Shown here one piece after another: positions 1 through 10,374 of a stretch of 64,000 nt of DNA (the stretch's first letter is position 1; each line of letters starts with the position of its first letter). Below the pieces are notes generated by a model. The model was not told the DNA's origin. It did not search any database and saw only the letters and a list, made by a program, of their open reading frames with translations. The position numbers and the translations under genes were made by a program. Source of the DNA: Picochlorum sp. 'celeri' (taxonomy: Eukaryota; Chlorophyta; Trebouxiophyceae); the NCBI GenBank assembly GCA_010909725.1, contig JAACMV010000015.1, positions 806,001 to 870,000 of the forward strand, given 5' to 3'.

Positions 1-165
1 GTCTTCTTCCTCACCTCCCTGTGCCTTTTCATCAATCTCACTTTTATTCTGAGTCATAGTTTCATCTTCTATAGGCTGAATATCCTCCACATCCTCGTAT
101 GAGACCCCACCATGGTCCAAGTCTGGCATGTCATCGTCTCTTTCTCTATCAGATTCCCCACCCAT
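1..165 (-). CDS. Acidic protein, N-terminal fragment (runs off window start)
   Basis: On the minus strand an ATG at 163-165 opens 55 codons that run without a stop to base 1. The fragment begins MGGESDRERDDDMPDLDHGG and is very rich in Asp and Glu with few hydrophobic residues, so it reads as a disordered acidic N-terminus. The start has a purine-containing Kozak-like context (ataccATGG). The gene is divergent from the hydrolase at 497. No domain is visible in this part and no function can be assigned. The unbroken acidic composition supports coding, but a short open frame could arise by chance. Confidence 0.55.
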   Translation of the reverse strand, partial: MGGESDRERDDDMPDLDHGGVSYEDVEDIQPIEDETMTQNKSEIDEKAQGGEEED

Positions 166-496
166 GGTATTATCTATGCCTACTTAATGGTTATCAGATA
201 TATTAAAAACTTTATAGTATGGAATGCAGGTGATACAGCAACATCTTGAAAAATAACCACGATGTAACTGTCGACATGGGGAAGATCTGTCCCAGGCGGG
301 ATTGATGTCATCTGTTCAGGCTCTGGGATAGGCGCATATACATTTTCTTATTTTATGTTCCATTTCAACCGACTCCAGGGGGTTTGAAGGGGTGGTTCCT
401 ATACAGTTGGTGTTCATCACAAAAGGTCAATTCTGTTCAACTACTCGAGACTATGCCCAGTGTGTAGAATTCTGTGCTCATAATAGCTCTTTTAGG
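166..496. promoter_or_regulatory. Divergent intergenic region
   Basis: About 330 bp separate the minus-strand acidic protein from the plus-strand hydrolase. It must hold both promoters and both 5' UTRs. I see no TATA box in a convincing place, no RNA gene and no repeat. Short open frames here lack coding character. Confidence 0.4.
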
Positions 497-1948
497 ATGG
501 ATTTATGGGATCAGGTACGTCTGCTGTTGCCAGAGACAAGCAGGTGGTTTCCTTCTACCTGCCAGAGTGACTGATATCAGAACGAGTATTTTGGCTGCAG
601 TTGGTCGATGCGATATGCCGTCCTCCAAGGGATGTGTATACAGAGAATCAGTTGGTAGGGGGCATGCGAGCGACGTTTGCTTTCGCGCCACATAGAAGGG
701 TAAAGGTGAAAAAATACTATAGAGAGGATGTGGAGTTGGTACGTTTGGTTGTATCACACAGCAATACCATCTTTCTTTCATTGTATACATATATTTGTGC
801 AGAGGAATAAGAAGGATCAAAAGCTCATGTGTAGTCATTATAGGCCGTGTGTGGTTGAGTCCCAGGATGGCAAGCTGCCGTGTGTCATCTACTGTCATAC
901 AAACAGTGGGAGTCGGAGGGATGCCGAGGAAATCGTGTTCTCTCTGCTTCCATACGGATGCACTGTATTTGCTCTAGATTTTTCTGGGTCAGGGTTGAGT
1001 GAAGGATCCTGGGTGAGCCTCGGAGCCCACGAGGTGGATGATTTGGAGGTGGCTGTATCATACTTGAGGGAGCAAGGGAGTACATCCACAATTGGACTGT
1101 GGGGAAGGTCCATGGGTGCCGTCACCGCGCTATTATATTCTCATAGAGATCCATCTGTCGCTGGAGTAGTTGCTGATAGCCCATTCTCAAAACTGGTGGA
1201 TTTGATGTTTGAGATTGCGTCAAATAAAGAACATGGCATGTCGATACCAAAGCCATTAGTGAAACTTGCCATGGGATTGATGAGACGCTCTGTCAGAAAA
1301 CGAGCTGGGTTTAGTATAGATGATGTATCTCCGTGTGATGTCATGCCAGAGACGTTTGTTCCCACCCTTTTTGGCCATGGCAAGGAGGATACCTTTATTG
1401 GTCTGCACCACAGTGAGAAACTCTTCCTGGCCCATGGAGCGGATTCAAAAAACTTTGTAGCCTTTGAGGGAGATCATAATTCCCCAAGACCAGACTATTG
1501 GTATGAAAATGGACTCACGTTTCTTTTGAGTACATTACTGCTTGACGATGAGCCAGAGTTGAGCGAGAGGACCACAAGCAGGAAGAATTCTATTGATTCA
1601 CAGTCCTCTCAGATACTGATACCACCATCTCCACAGCATCATCAGACGAATGCTCCATGGGATACTCGTGCCGTCCACGACTCAAGTCCTTTTGTGGCTC
1701 GTGGAAGACAGGCGGATGAAACGCAACGTGACAACACAGACAGAGTCCAAGACTTTGTCAAAGGTGATGATGATGATGATGCAGACGTGTTGCAGCGTGT
1801 ATTGGAATTATCTCTTCAGGATCAGGAAACCCATCGAGATGAGGATGCAGCCGAACAGGCTGCCATTGATGCTGCTGTCCAAGAATCTCTTGTCCTCTTC
1901 CAACAACAGCAAGAAGAAGCTGGAGCAGACAAGCGCCAGGACCCCTGA
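497..1948 (+). CDS. Alpha/beta hydrolase with C-terminal ubiquitin-interacting motifs
   Basis: Three exons, 497-514, 601-738 and 803-1948, joined in phase 0, give 433 residues. The first two exons restore a typical plant-family N-terminus (MDLWDQ followed by LVDAICRPPRDVY), which is why I start at 497. The serine hydrolase fold shows the nucleophile elbow GRSMG near residue 150, an acidic residue in GHGKEDTFI and a histidine in GDHNSPRP. It matches the plant serine aminopeptidase-like S33 family, whose substrates are largely unknown. After the hydrolase domain comes a polar linker, then two stretches that look like ubiquitin-interacting motifs (LQRVLELSLQDQ and AAIDAAVQESLVLF) and a Gln/Glu-rich end. 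Introns are 86 and 64 bp with GTACGT donors. A TGTAA poly(A) signal lies at 2004-2008. Confidence 0.92.
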
Positions 1949-2080
1949 TGTGTCCGCAAACTATTAAAAAATATTTATTTTTAATTGATCTATACCGATG
2001 GAATGTAATCATGGGTCTCAGATGGAAAGAAGAATTCGAATTTGCTGGATGTGAATGTGAGGACATTTGAACAAGCAACG

Positions 2081-4369
2081 ATGGACACTCAGTCGCGCGT
2101 GAGGAATATTATAGAGAGTATCGATGTACGTGTATGACTGAATGGAGACTATATGGTTGGATTGTGATACTATTTGCGTGATTTGAATTCCCAACTGTAG
2201 GATACAGCGTCAGTTGAGTCGATACAGCAGGCCATACAGCGTTTACGTGAAGAAAGAAATGCAAAGATTGAGGGGCTAGTGCGCCATTCGGCTCATACGT
2301 ACTCTCAGAATGCAGAAGTGGTGTATGGTTCAACTGTCTTGGAGAAGGACGTGGAATGTAGCCAAGCCTTGTCCAAAATGCTCTCAGATCAGCTCATCTC
2401 GAATCAGGAGACGGATTTATACGGGTTTTGTCGTATTGCGTGGGATCACGCGCATGTTGGAGGCATGTTGATGAGGGCTTTGGAGGAGCTGCATCGTGAA
2501 TCATTGTCACAGGCCTTCTCCCATAGTATTGAGGAGATGGAACGTGCGATGCAGCAGAAGGACTTGAAGGCGTGCGTTGATCATCTTCATGTGATGGAGA
2601 ATATGGGTGAGATGGATGATGACATGAAGGAGAGGCTGAGAATGGTGGCTGGACAGTTGCAGAGTATGTTGTTGCAGGAGGTTCTCTCCTGCATAGGGTT
2701 CCAGGCTTGTCTGCCCATAGTTGTTGTGAAGGAATCAAATGATGTTTCATCTCTGATGTCAAGCGAAGAATATCTAAGGTTGCTGTGGAGTTGCTGTAGG
2801 GGTGTAGGTATTGTTGATGAGGTGATGAATGCTGTGTCTGAAGAACTCTTTCAGGGGTCCATCCACCCGGCGATGATCAAGTTCTCGGATGTAGGCAAAC
2901 ATCCGATCGGGTATCGAGAAAAAATCTTGTACAAGATACTCAAATCTACCGCCGAGAGTATTCTATGCGAGGACTCGGAGTTGATTGCGTGCCTTGGAAA
3001 GACACTGTGGGGAAGACTGACAGAATTGTACATGAACCTGTTGGCCAGGGATGGACAGGGTGATCAGGTTGCCGAGTCATTTATGAAACAGGTTAATTTT
3101 GCTAAGAAATTGGAGATGAAAGCAGCAAAGCTGGGCTATATAGATGTCAATTCAAAGGGCCCCATAGCTGTGGCATCCATGGAATATGTCAGGGAGATTT
3201 TGAAGACAAAGAGAGCACACGTGCTCGCCAAAGTCAGGGATGCATTAATACTTCCGTTTCAGGATCAAGGTATTCATAGATTTTCGGTTGGTGAGTCTTT
3301 GATATCGCATCATGGAGATGCCCAGGTGTCCATTGATACTGGGTCACTACCAGCAGTAGATGCTGATGAGATCATCATTGATTCAAATGCGTTCCGAGAG
3401 TTGCAGCGAGAATACCCTCTCGGACACTGCGAGGCTCCCTTATCAGTGTTGGAAGGGTACAAGGTATCTATGGATTTTGTAGTCGAATCATTGGAACAGA
3501 CTGCAGAGTTGTCTGATGCCCAGTATGGCCATTTTATGACCACACTGTTGCGGGATATTTCATCACTGATTGTTGCTTTGGCTGGTTTAGATATGCATCA
3601 AGGCCAATCAATGCCTATATATCCAGCATGTTTGAGGTACATGTCCTGCACATATGTTTCGAGATGCTTTAGTTTGATGAGTTTTGCTGGACCTCGGCAA
3701 CTGCCAGGTGGCCAAGGGAATTCCAGTCATCAATATGGAGAGGACATCCGTCAGCTTGGAGAGACGATTCTTCAATGTATGCTGGCGTCTCAGAAAGCGG
3801 AATTAGACAATGAGACGATGCATCTATGCACATGGAGTCAGGATGTTGATGTGAAGGATATGATTGCAAAGAAAAAGTCTGTCCAGAGACTGCGACATAT
3901 ATTTCAGCGTCTCGGCGCGAGCTTACCGGAACAAGACATTCCGAACCATGTATTCATACGAGTATCCTCTATTCTGTTGCTTGACGTGCTGAACAGCGTG
4001 ATGCATTCAATTCTCCAGCTGCATGACATCAGCGAGGAGCTATCTGAGAACATCCCACATATTCTAGAGGATCTCGTCCCGTCCAGCGATTCCAACGGTC
4101 TCTTGGACTGTATTGTCATAGGAAGATTAGGAAAGGAGACATCGGATTCCCATGCTGCATTGGCACAGGAACTCATGGAAGCTGTGCCTGAATGGCTCAA
4201 GCTCACCAAGCTATGTGATATGATGAAGGTTCCATCCAGAGAGATTGCGCAGTGGTGGGAAGATGGAACTCTTGCTGCAGCTGGATTCACGAGAGAAGAG
4301 CTGCGACGCTTGATCTGCGCTCTTTTCGAGGACACACCACATAGGGCAGATAGTTTGAGCAAGATTTGA
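2081..4369 (+). CDS. ZW10: Centromere/kinetochore and ER tethering protein ZW10
   Basis: Exons 2081-2125 and 2201-4369 (intron 75 bp, GTACGT donor, phase 0) encode 737 residues, close to the usual ZW10 length. The best recognised part is the C-terminus, residues ~665-737, where ...EIAQWWEDGTLAAAGF then an LICALFEDTPHRADSLSKI ending matches the conserved ZW10 end. In other organisms ZW10 acts in the RZZ complex at kinetochores and in the Dsl1/NRZ tether at the ER; the plant homologue belongs to the tether. The rest is helical and poorly conserved, as usual. The start is the first ATG of the short first exon, 132 bp after the hydrolase stop. TGTAA at 4441-4445. The family call rests mainly on the C-terminal block. 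Confidence 0.82.
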
Positions 4370-4519
4370 AAGGTTTCTAAAAGTACGACTTGGCCAATGC
4401 CATTCCATAGATTGCAACCGATTCATATATTCTCTCAAAATGTAAATGTCATAGTATTTAATGGGTAATACGATTGTAATTTGGGCTGTGTTGCAATATT
4501 TTGAGTCGTAACAACCGCC

Positions 4520-6856
4520 ATGGTGCTCATGGTAAAAGATAACGAACAGGATGCGGTGGAAAGGGAGCGTATATTATCAGCAAAGAAAATAAATCGCAGA
4601 AAGGAGGAAAGAGATGGTTCGATAGAGGCAGGGTGCAGTTGGACGCAAGATGACAATGCCGTTGAGGAGTCGTTTTTCACCTGTCAGTCGGATCAACCAA
4701 CGACTGGCAAAAGCCGCACGGTCATGGAACCAGAGGAAGAAGGAAGTTCTATAGAAATTCATCATGACGTCGAACCCGTTGTTGAGGGAGGAGAGCAAGA
4801 GTCCTGGATGCGAATCCAAAGCCCTCCAGCTGAGACTCCAGGTGTGTCCTCTGGGAGACGTGATTTCCCAATGCCCTCTCAGGGGACTGTCTCACGCAAT
4901 CAAAGTCGTGAAAGAGAGGCAAAAGTTGAAGATGTGATACGCCGACATACGATTCAAAGAGCAAACGACATGAAGGAAATAATGCATCGAGGGGAGGAGC
5001 AGTGCCAGAATTCAAAAGGCCATGGTATGGAAGAGGAGGCGATACGGAAGACGCCGGTCAGAAAAAAGGGGCGGAAGCGAAAGGGCAAGAAGAAAGGTCG
5101 AAAATTTGTGCCAAAATTTCTAGGACAGCTGTTTTCTTCAACATCATCACCCCATGGAACACCATCTCCAATACGACACCAGGCAGGTCCACGAATGGTC
5201 CTCCCTCCGATGGCCAAACCCAATGTGGACTTTGGGGAAGATGTGAAAGACGCGGTGTATAAATTGCAGAGACCGCCTGCGCTATCTGTTCGAGGCATGA
5301 AATATGATCAGCCTGGTGGTCATCACAGGTCCATCTCTCAGGAAAAGTGTCTTTCCCCATTGATGGTGACTAGTCCAGGGCTATCGTGCGGCGGTCTTTT
5401 GGGCGAAGAGTTTGCAACAGCCATGAGAGATGTAGAGAAAATGGAGCAAGTGCAAGAATGTGAAGTGTCATTTAACAATAATAATCCTGATGATTCAAGA
5501 AGAGATCAGAGACTGGAAGCCACCATTGCTGGTTCTACATTGAGTAGTGGAGCTGCACGAGTGGACTCATACATGTCACCCAGAATAACAGCTTCTCCAA
5601 GAGAGGTTCAGAGAATATCGAGTGTCAAAAAAGCAGCACCGGCCTCTCCTGTACAGCCCTCAGTGCCCTCTGCCACGAAAATTGTTCATCAAGATCCTCC
5701 TAAGAATTGCATGACAGAGGATGTGCCTCACCATATTGACCGTCGAGATACTGTTGAAGACTCTAACAATGTCGTAGTTCGAGTTCAAGTAGATAATGGA
5801 GGTTTGCAAAACGATGAAACATCCCATGCAAAACTGGGAATCTCCAAGGCATTGTTCCCTGAGGATGAGCTTGAGAGGTTGAAGAAACAGTCTTTAGAGT
5901 CTCACCTACAGGAACCCATGATTTCTTTGCGGATACATGAGCAAGAGATGTCCAAGTTAGAAAAGAGACATGCAGCGATGATCGACAATCTGACTCAGCA
6001 GCACAACAAGCAGGTAGAGAGGATAAAGACTGACTTGGAGGGACAGCTATCTGATGCATTGAGACAAAAAGAGGTGGTCGAAAACACGTCTACTTCCTTA
6101 GCGAATCAGCTTGCTCTCCTGTATTCACGAGTCAAAATTGCTGAGAAGAAGGCGAGCGAAGCTGTGCAAGAATTGCAGATGCAAAAGTCATCCATGCAGA
6201 TGAGGTCGTCCACATTTGACAGATTACATGAAGAAATACAGAATTTATCTCGCGAAAACACGAGATTAATACGAGAGAAAGCAAGTATGGAACATCATAC
6301 GAGGCAGCTCACATCGATTCTTCACACAATCATGTCAGCAGATTCGTCAGCAAAGCAGAATGAGGAACTTGTCTGGGATGCACTTCATCAGCAGGCATCA
6401 GGGGACGATCAGGCATTCAAGGTACCTGGTATGGAGGATGACATGGCAGAGCACATGAAGCATCTCTCGGTGACTTCCAATAAAGAAGACGCGCATGTGG
6501 ATCCAGAGCAAGGCGAGCTTGCAACCGAGAAGAAGAATGTCGGAGATCATCGAAAACCATTGACAGCATCAAACACAACAGTGCCTCCTCCACCTGATCG
6601 TCAACAGCAGCAGCCATCAGAAGACACATCAAAAGAAATGAAATTGAAACGAACTGCTGAACTCGACAAACAGCTCTTGGAGCTCAACATGGAAAAGGAA
6701 AAGCTGGACATGGAATTGTCACACATGCCTGCGACATCTGCTGGGAGAACAGTAGCACAGCGACGACGGCGACGCCTTGTGGAAAATCGGCTTGACGATG
6801 TACAGCGAGAGATTGGAAAAGTAAAGCGGGAATTGCGAAAAATGAAAGCAATATGA
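4520..6856 (+). CDS. Coiled-coil protein with basic cluster, unknown function
   Basis: A single open frame of 778 residues starts at an ATG in good context (gccATGG). The N-terminal half is polar and looks disordered, with an extremely basic stretch around residues 180-200 (VRKKGRKRKGKKKGRK) that could be a nuclear or nucleolar signal or bind microtubules. Residues ~455-620 form long heptad-rich coiled coil, and the last 75 residues form a second helical basic segment (MELSHMP, then RRRRRLVENRLDDVQREI). The tail is reminiscent of ends of ciliary or centrosomal coiled-coil proteins, but I do not recognise a family. It is convergent with the next gene, leaving 16 bp between stop codons. Confidence 0.75.
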   Translation: MVLMVKDNEQDAVERERILSAKKINRRKEERDGSIEAGCSWTQDDNAVEESFFTCQSDQPTTGKSRTVMEPEEEGSSIEIHHDVEPVVEGGEQESWMRIQSPPAETPGVSSGRRDFPMPSQGTVSRNQSREREAKVEDVIRRHTIQRANDMKEIMHRGEEQCQNSKGHGMEEEAIRKTPVRKKGRKRKGKKKGRKFVPKFLGQLFSSTSSPHGTPSPIRHQAGPRMVLPPMAKPNVDFGEDVKDAVYKLQRPPALSVRGMKYDQPGGHHRSISQEKCLSPLMVTSPGLSCGGLLGEEFATAMRDVEKMEQVQECEVSFNNNNPDDSRRDQRLEATIAGSTLSSGAARVDSYMSPRITASPREVQRISSVKKAAPASPVQPSVPSATKIVHQDPPKNCMTEDVPHHIDRRDTVEDSNNVVVRVQVDNGGLQNDETSHAKLGISKALFPEDELERLKKQSLESHLQEPMISLRIHEQEMSKLEKRHAAMIDNLTQQHNKQVERIKTDLEGQLSDALRQKEVVENTSTSLANQLALLYSRVKIAEKKASEAVQELQMQKSSMQMRSSTFDRLHEEIQNLSRENTRLIREKASMEHHTRQLTSILHTIMSADSSAKQNEELVWDALHQQASGDDQAFKVPGMEDDMAEHMKHLSVTSNKEDAHVDPEQGELATEKKNVGDHRKPLTASNTTVPPPPDRQQQQPSEDTSKEMKLKRTAELDKQLLELNMEKEKLDMELSHMPATSAGRTVAQRRRRRLVENRLDDVQREIGKVKRELRKMKAI

Positions 6857-6872
6857 TATTGACAAAGTGATA

Positions 6873-7949
6873 TCACGATGATGTTTTAATACTCTGACTG
6901 AAAAATTCCACCATGAGGCCATTGTCCTCATACGTTGAAAATATCTTTTCTATGACATCTTGACTCAATGCCTGTACTAAAGATCGCCTTCCTACCCGGG
7001 CATGAAGCCCCATAAGGAAGGCGAGTTTCTGTCCATCCGTCACCTGTTTGTACTCTGTCACCCCTTGCAGCACACGTGCTGAGAACAGATCACGCAGGCT
7101 GCATGCAGCATCACTCAACGGCTCACTACCAAGAGTTACCCATTCAAAGGATATGCGCAGCGGCTCCTCTGCCTGAGCCATCTGCTTCAAAGCAATAGAT
7201 ACATGTTCGAACCCCTGCGACATGACATGTAGATGCCGATGATGCACATCCAATTGAATCCTGATGATCACTCTTCGAATACAACGACCTCCATCAACTT
7301 CCTCCAAACTCTTTAGCAAAAGTACAAGCGATACAAACCACGCAGCTAGATGCCCTGTGGATTCAAACCCTCCCTCAGGAGCCATATCGATGGTCCATTC
7401 TCTTGGCAGAAACCCAGTGAAGCCTGGCGATAGAAGCAACCAAGACAACGCTGCCACATCTGTTGCTCGCCGATACAGATGTTGCTTTAAATTTGTCACG
7501 TCCATTGTAGATCTCGCAAGCTGAGCAGGACGCAAAACGTCCAGACAGCAGGCATATTCCCTAGTGTCACCAAACATCATCAAACATTGGGACCTCACAA
7601 CAGTGAGAAACGATTGAAACTCTTCATTCTGAAGAAGGGGATTTTCTTCAAAAGTAACAACCCCCCTTTGCTGCTCCCACTCCCTCAACACATCATGTCG
7701 CCTCCCACCTCTCTGCGGAGTGTTCCTTTCTCGACCATTGGGCACCTCTGGATCTCTCCTTCGTCTACTACTGCCTCTAGAAGCGGGGTGTCGTCTCTGA
7801 CCTCGACGCCCATCTGAATCCTCCCGTCCATCATGGCGATGACTATGTAGACGATTTCTAGAACGCCTCAAAGGCCTAGCAACCCTCCACCTACCCAGTG
7901 TCACTTCCTCTCCATCCAATACACGAGAAATGTACGAGGTATCATCCAT
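6873..7949 (-). CDS. Uncharacterised protein with Arg/Ser-rich N-terminal region
   Basis: Minus-strand frame of 358 residues from an ATG at 7949 to a stop at 6873. Residues ~25-85 are rich in Arg, Ser and His (RRSRNRLHSHRHDGRED) and look disordered. From about residue 100 the protein becomes a mixed, probably globular domain with conserved-looking hydrophobic helices such as HLAAWFVSLVLLLKSLEEVDG, ending in LVEFFSQSIKTSS-like polar residues. No catalytic motif or known domain was recognised. The stop codon lies 16 bp from the stop of the convergent coiled-coil gene, so their 3' UTRs must overlap. Length and composition support a real gene. Confidence 0.7.
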   Translation of the reverse strand: MDDTSYISRVLDGEEVTLGRWRVARPLRRSRNRLHSHRHDGREDSDGRRGQRRHPASRGSSRRRRDPEVPNGRERNTPQRGGRRHDVLREWEQQRGVVTFEENPLLQNEEFQSFLTVVRSQCLMMFGDTREYACCLDVLRPAQLARSTMDVTNLKQHLYRRATDVAALSWLLLSPGFTGFLPREWTIDMAPEGGFESTGHLAAWFVSLVLLLKSLEEVDGGRCIRRVIIRIQLDVHHRHLHVMSQGFEHVSIALKQMAQAEEPLRISFEWVTLGSEPLSDAACSLRDLFSARVLQGVTEYKQVTDGQKLAFLMGLHARVGRRSLVQALSQDVIEKIFSTYEDNGLMVEFFSQSIKTSS

Positions 7950-8412
7950 ATCATGGATATAAAATTATGATTATCTACTACTATTACTATTTCAATTCAA
8001 TACCGGGCAGTCAACTGTATTTGTCAATGAAAAAGGTCACATGCCACAGAACACAAAGAGGTATTCGGGCAATGCGTGGATTCAGCAATTACAACCCACT
8101 ATTCAATTCTTCTTCTCTTATTTTAGGAAAATTCTCATCGCCGGAAAGGTCGACGCTGTCCAATACAATATAGACTGCCATGCATGTCGTAAAAAAAAAA
8201 AAGAAGAACACTGCAACGTATTCTTTATTCCGCCGACCCACAGAAATCGGAATTAGTAATACTTCAGCAGCAGACACGTCCAACCTACCGGTCCAGGGTG
8301 CAGATTGACCGAATACATTTTAAAAAAGAGAGTCCCGTGCCAAGTGCCAGCTCAACAGACCCACCAAACGCTCTGCGTACTCTTAAAATATCAAAGTTAT
8401 ACATGGTCGGGT
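7950..8412. promoter_or_regulatory. Divergent intergenic region
   Basis: About 460 bp between the minus-strand unknown protein and ITPK. It contains a run of 12 A at about 8190-8201 and short open frames on both strands, none with recognisable protein character. It should hold the promoters of both flanking genes. The plus frame leading into ITPK is open from 8305 but has no ATG before 8413. Confidence 0.35.
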
Positions 8413-9576
8413 ATGGATATGGAGCAGTATGACAGAGAAGAGGGTGGTGCTGATAGAACCACCCCTTTCAGAGTCGGGTTTGCATTGAAAAAGGAAAAAG
8501 CCCGGAAGCATATTCGAGACGAGCTCATCGAATGTGCTAAATCTAGAGGTATAGAAATAGTTGTGATAGACGAGACGTTGCCCCTCGAAGAGCAAGGGCC
8601 TTTTGATGTCATCCTGCAAAAGATCCGTCGTCCAGACTTTGAACGTCAACTGGAGGCGTACGTGAAACAGCATCCCAAGGTTCGTCTATGTGATCCACCA
8701 AAGAAGACAATGCTTCTTCGAAATAGAAACTCGATGCTGAACGTGATTCCGAATAGGGGTCATGTGATTCTGTCGCCTCCGGAACGAGGTACTGGTGAGC
8801 CTGCAAAAGTTCTGTGCGAGGTGCCTGTCCACGTCGTCTTGGATGAGGATAGAAGTTTCACAGATGCTGTTGGACTGATAGAATCTCACGGATTGACGTA
8901 TCCGGTGATAGCGAAATCGTTATGGGCGGATGGGCGCCCGGGATCTCACGATATAGCAGTCATTTGGTCAAACCAAGGGTTGGAACAACTCCTGTGCCCC
9001 AACAATCAGGAACACGACGAGACGAGAGTATCAAAGGATGCGACCAGGATGAAAGCTCCAGTATTACTGGAACAATATGTGAATCATGGAGAGTGTTTAT
9101 TCAAGGTCTATGTGCTGGGAGATCAGCATGTTATTGTCACGAGGCCATCATTGCACTTGGATCAGCAGGCACTGAGTGCTGGCAGCACGTGTGAGCACGG
9201 GATTCAGATGATACATAGGGTTTCAGCATATCCTAGGACCAGATCGTGGGGCAAGGAGGACCTTGCACCGCAGGGGCACGGCGTCCCCAAGCCTCCCGAG
9301 TGGGTCTTTACTGGGCTAGCAAAGTTTGTCCAGCAAGAAACTGGTCTGACCCTGTTCAATTTTGACATCATCGTACCACTCCAACCAATACCTGGTATGG
9401 ACGGTATGTTGCGTATGAAACAGGAAGAGGAAAACACTGCCACAGGACTTGTTCATTTGATCGACATCAACTACTATCCAGGCGTGGAAAAATTACCCAG
9501 CAGCGAGACTGTCATTTGCAACTTTTTAGACAAGATTTTGGTCAATGGGTCACACCCAGACATGCTTCATTCATGA
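8413..9576 (+). CDS. ITPK1: Inositol-tetrakisphosphate 1-kinase (ITPK)
   Basis: A single exon codes for 387 residues from the first ATG in frame (MDMEQYDREEGG). The N-terminal domain FRVGFALKKEKARK and QGPFDVILQKI matches inositol 1,3,4-trisphosphate 5/6-kinase, followed by the ATP-grasp region (YPVIAKSLWADGRPGSHD, then LEQYVNHGECLFKVYVLGD). The C-terminal metal-binding segment HLIDINYYPGVEKLP is present, where the Asp and Asn coordinate magnesium. The enzyme phosphorylates inositol tris- and tetrakisphosphates on the way to phytate and inositol pyrophosphates. The protein is slightly longer than plant ITPK1, mainly through a loop rich in charged residues near 215-235. TGTAA occurs 6 bases after the stop codon (9582-9586). 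Confidence 0.93.
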   Translation: MDMEQYDREEGGADRTTPFRVGFALKKEKARKHIRDELIECAKSRGIEIVVIDETLPLEEQGPFDVILQKIRRPDFERQLEAYVKQHPKVRLCDPPKKTMLLRNRNSMLNVIPNRGHVILSPPERGTGEPAKVLCEVPVHVVLDEDRSFTDAVGLIESHGLTYPVIAKSLWADGRPGSHDIAVIWSNQGLEQLLCPNNQEHDETRVSKDATRMKAPVLLEQYVNHGECLFKVYVLGDQHVIVTRPSLHLDQQALSAGSTCEHGIQMIHRVSAYPRTRSWGKEDLAPQGHGVPKPPEWVFTGLAKFVQQETGLTLFNFDIIVPLQPIPGMDGMLRMKQEEENTATGLVHLIDINYYPGVEKLPSSETVICNFLDKILVNGSHPDMLHS

Positions 9577-9586
9577 ATTTTTGTAA

Positions 9587-10374
9587 CAAACAACACTGTC
9601 ATGGCGCAGATGCCGGTGGTGGTATCGCCATCATCACGGTTGTTTGTATTATTGGTCACCCTCGAGGGACCTGACGGCATGCTATGCCGTCGCCCATCCA
9701 AGGCACCTCCTGACCGAGATTCCCGTAGGCGACCCATTCCCACCGACGTTTGCAGGCATACATCCATCTCCTCCCTCTCTCCTACAACATTCATCAATCA
9801 TTAATTTGTATTTTACTAGTAGAAAGGTACGATTCATTCTGATACTCAAGGAAGGAGACGACGCTCGAAGACGAGGTGCTGTTTGTCCCATTGACGCCAG
9901 TGGTGCGGCGCCGTGGTGGTGCTTGTATAGTATCTTCAGAGCAGTGATTAGACTAAAGATAAGAATATAGATTCCATTGACATCCAATAATTGCTTCGAA
10001 AAACCACGACATAGCAAAGAACGCCGAAGGATTCAATCATGGAAGCGGCGGCACTTGGACATGTTTCTCTCGTCGGAATCCAGGGACATGGATCACGATG
10101 ATCGGCATGATCACCATGTTGCATATTTTGGAAGGGCACTCCGTGCAGATATTGCGTACCTGCGTCATGCTGGTGCGCCGTTCTTGCACAAGGGACATAC
10201 ACAGCGACGCTGACTGCCCCATCGCATGCACCACGGGATGGGAAGATGCACCTCTCGATCGACGTCTGTATATTTGTATATATTCTCCTCTCTTTTGCTT
10301 CTTTTGCTTCCTTTTCTTTGAGCGATACATGTGACGATCTTGTTCATCATTTGCTGCAGATATTTATCGCCACA
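9587..10374. other. Unassigned 790-bp gap with candidate small exons
   Basis: This is the second longest stretch without a firm gene. A plus-strand frame is open from about 9644 to 9826, can be joined at a GTACG donor at 9827 and a TATAG acceptor at 9970, and then stays open to a stop at 10211-10213 (frame containing HLDMFLSSESRDMDHDD). No start or domain is convincing. A minus-strand frame (9682-10017) has one hydrophobic segment. A perfect 8-bp hairpin lies at 9673-9691. An acceptor-like TTGCTGCAG ending at 10359 just before eL33 suggests a 5' UTR intron of that gene. Confidence 0.3.
9673..9691. repeat. Perfect inverted repeat, 8-bp stem
   Basis: GACGGCAT, three bases, then ATGCCGTC. It sits in the unassigned gap downstream of ITPK, 97 bp after its stop codon, so it could lie in the 3' UTR or in an unrecognised transcript. 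No function is known. Confidence 0.6.

Noticed and set aside
7264..7524. Plus-strand open frame inside the unknown minus-strand gene, and similar antisense frames throughout (e.g. 23138-23803, 38005-39321, 49155-50165)
   Set aside because: They are mirror shadows of coding exons on the opposite strand; composition follows the codon positions of the real gene, and none has a domain.
8041..8283. Short frames around a poly(A/T) run between the unknown minus gene and ITPK
   Set aside because: Frames depend on a homopolymer run and show no protein character on either strand.
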